Assembly: GCA_036824465.1 (NCBI GenBank)
Contig: DAITAC010000047.1
Span: 1-32,701, forward strand
Reading direction: 5' to 3'
Length of the DNA: 32,701 bases
Origin: JAKOQB01 sp036824465
GTDB lineage: Bacteria; Pseudomonadota; Gammaproteobacteria; Burkholderiales; Burkholderiaceae_F
Positions 32,623-32,701 of the stretch are shown in pieces (the first letter of the stretch is position 1; the number at the start of each line of letters is the position of its first letter). Below the pieces are notes generated by a model, which was not told the origin of the DNA, did no database searches, and worked only from the letters and a program-made list of their open reading frames with translations. Position numbers and translations under genes: made by a program.

Positions 32623-32699
32623 CGCGGGGTGGAGCAGTCTGGCAGCTCGTCGGGCTCATAACCCGAAGGTCGAAGGTTCAAATCCTTCCCCCGCAACCA
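32623..32699 (+). tRNA. tRNA-fMet (initiator), anticodon CAT
   Basis: 77 bases with encoded CCA (32697-32699). The anticodon CAT is at 32657-32659. Initiator hallmarks are present: the unpaired C1-A72 at the acceptor end and three G-C pairs (GGG/CCC) in the anticodon stem. The sequence closely resembles E. coli tRNA-fMet. Confidence 0.97.
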
Positions 32700-32701
32700 A
32701 A

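Overview
The window (about 32.7 kb, GC-rich, dense on both strands) looks like chromosomal DNA of a betaproteobacterium, most likely Burkholderiales-like. This rests on a phasin with a PhaR-like operator, a quinone-type pyrD, the argA/yggX/hrpA neighbourhood, a tartrate dehydrogenase family member, PQQ-dependent dehydrogenases with a c4-type cytochrome, and frequent GTG/TTG starts. No insertion sequence, prophage, CRISPR array or rRNA was seen. The only tRNA is an initiator tRNA at the right edge. The organism call is an inference from gene content.

Layout: (1) 1-2728, periplasmic quinoprotein oxidation: the 3' part of a PQQ alcohol dehydrogenase, a strong terminator, a dihaem c4-type cytochrome, and a convergent PQQ sugar/sorbosone dehydrogenase-like lipoprotein. 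(2) 2826-3689, a TIGR02117/DUF2459 membrane-anchored protein and a small two-helix membrane protein. (3) 3724-7713 (minus), argA, yggX and an orphan molybdenum-hydroxylase large subunit, divergent from hrpA (7801-11619). (4) 11688-13514, a class III nucleotide cyclase fused to a TolB/FlgO-like domain and TPRs, divergent from a YbaN-type membrane protein. (5) 14140-18688 (minus), four envelope genes: a FecR-like/DUF6600 protein, a secreted protein of unknown function, a TPR protein and a secreted Vgb-like propeller; the last two are coupled by a GTGA overlap. (6) 18966-20638, a CinA/MoaB-domain protein, a predicted small RNA on the minus strand, and phaP with its promoter and operator. (7) 20967-24360 (plus), an HDAC11-like deacetylase, an EamA exporter, a hot-dog thioesterase and a tartrate/D-malate dehydrogenase family enzyme. 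(8) 24656-25645, a PBP7-type endopeptidase. (9) 25688-28791, an IclR regulator divergent from lutA-lutB, without lutC. (10) 28807-32518 (minus), a compact operon: Nudix hydrolase, aat, bpt, pyrD, thpR. (11) 32623-32699, tRNA-fMet.

The most interesting signal is the predicted minus-strand RNA at about 19771-19873. It ends in a textbook intrinsic terminator. Upstream, a nested hairpin holds a C/U-rich single-stranded stretch containing CCTCCTTT, which matches the anti-Shine-Dalgarno tail of 16S rRNA. A second UCUCC motif lies just upstream. This suggests a translation-blocking or toxic-type small RNA. A second well-supported regulatory find is the phaP control region: a sigma-70 promoter followed at once by an inverted repeat that contains an 11/12 match to the PhaR consensus.
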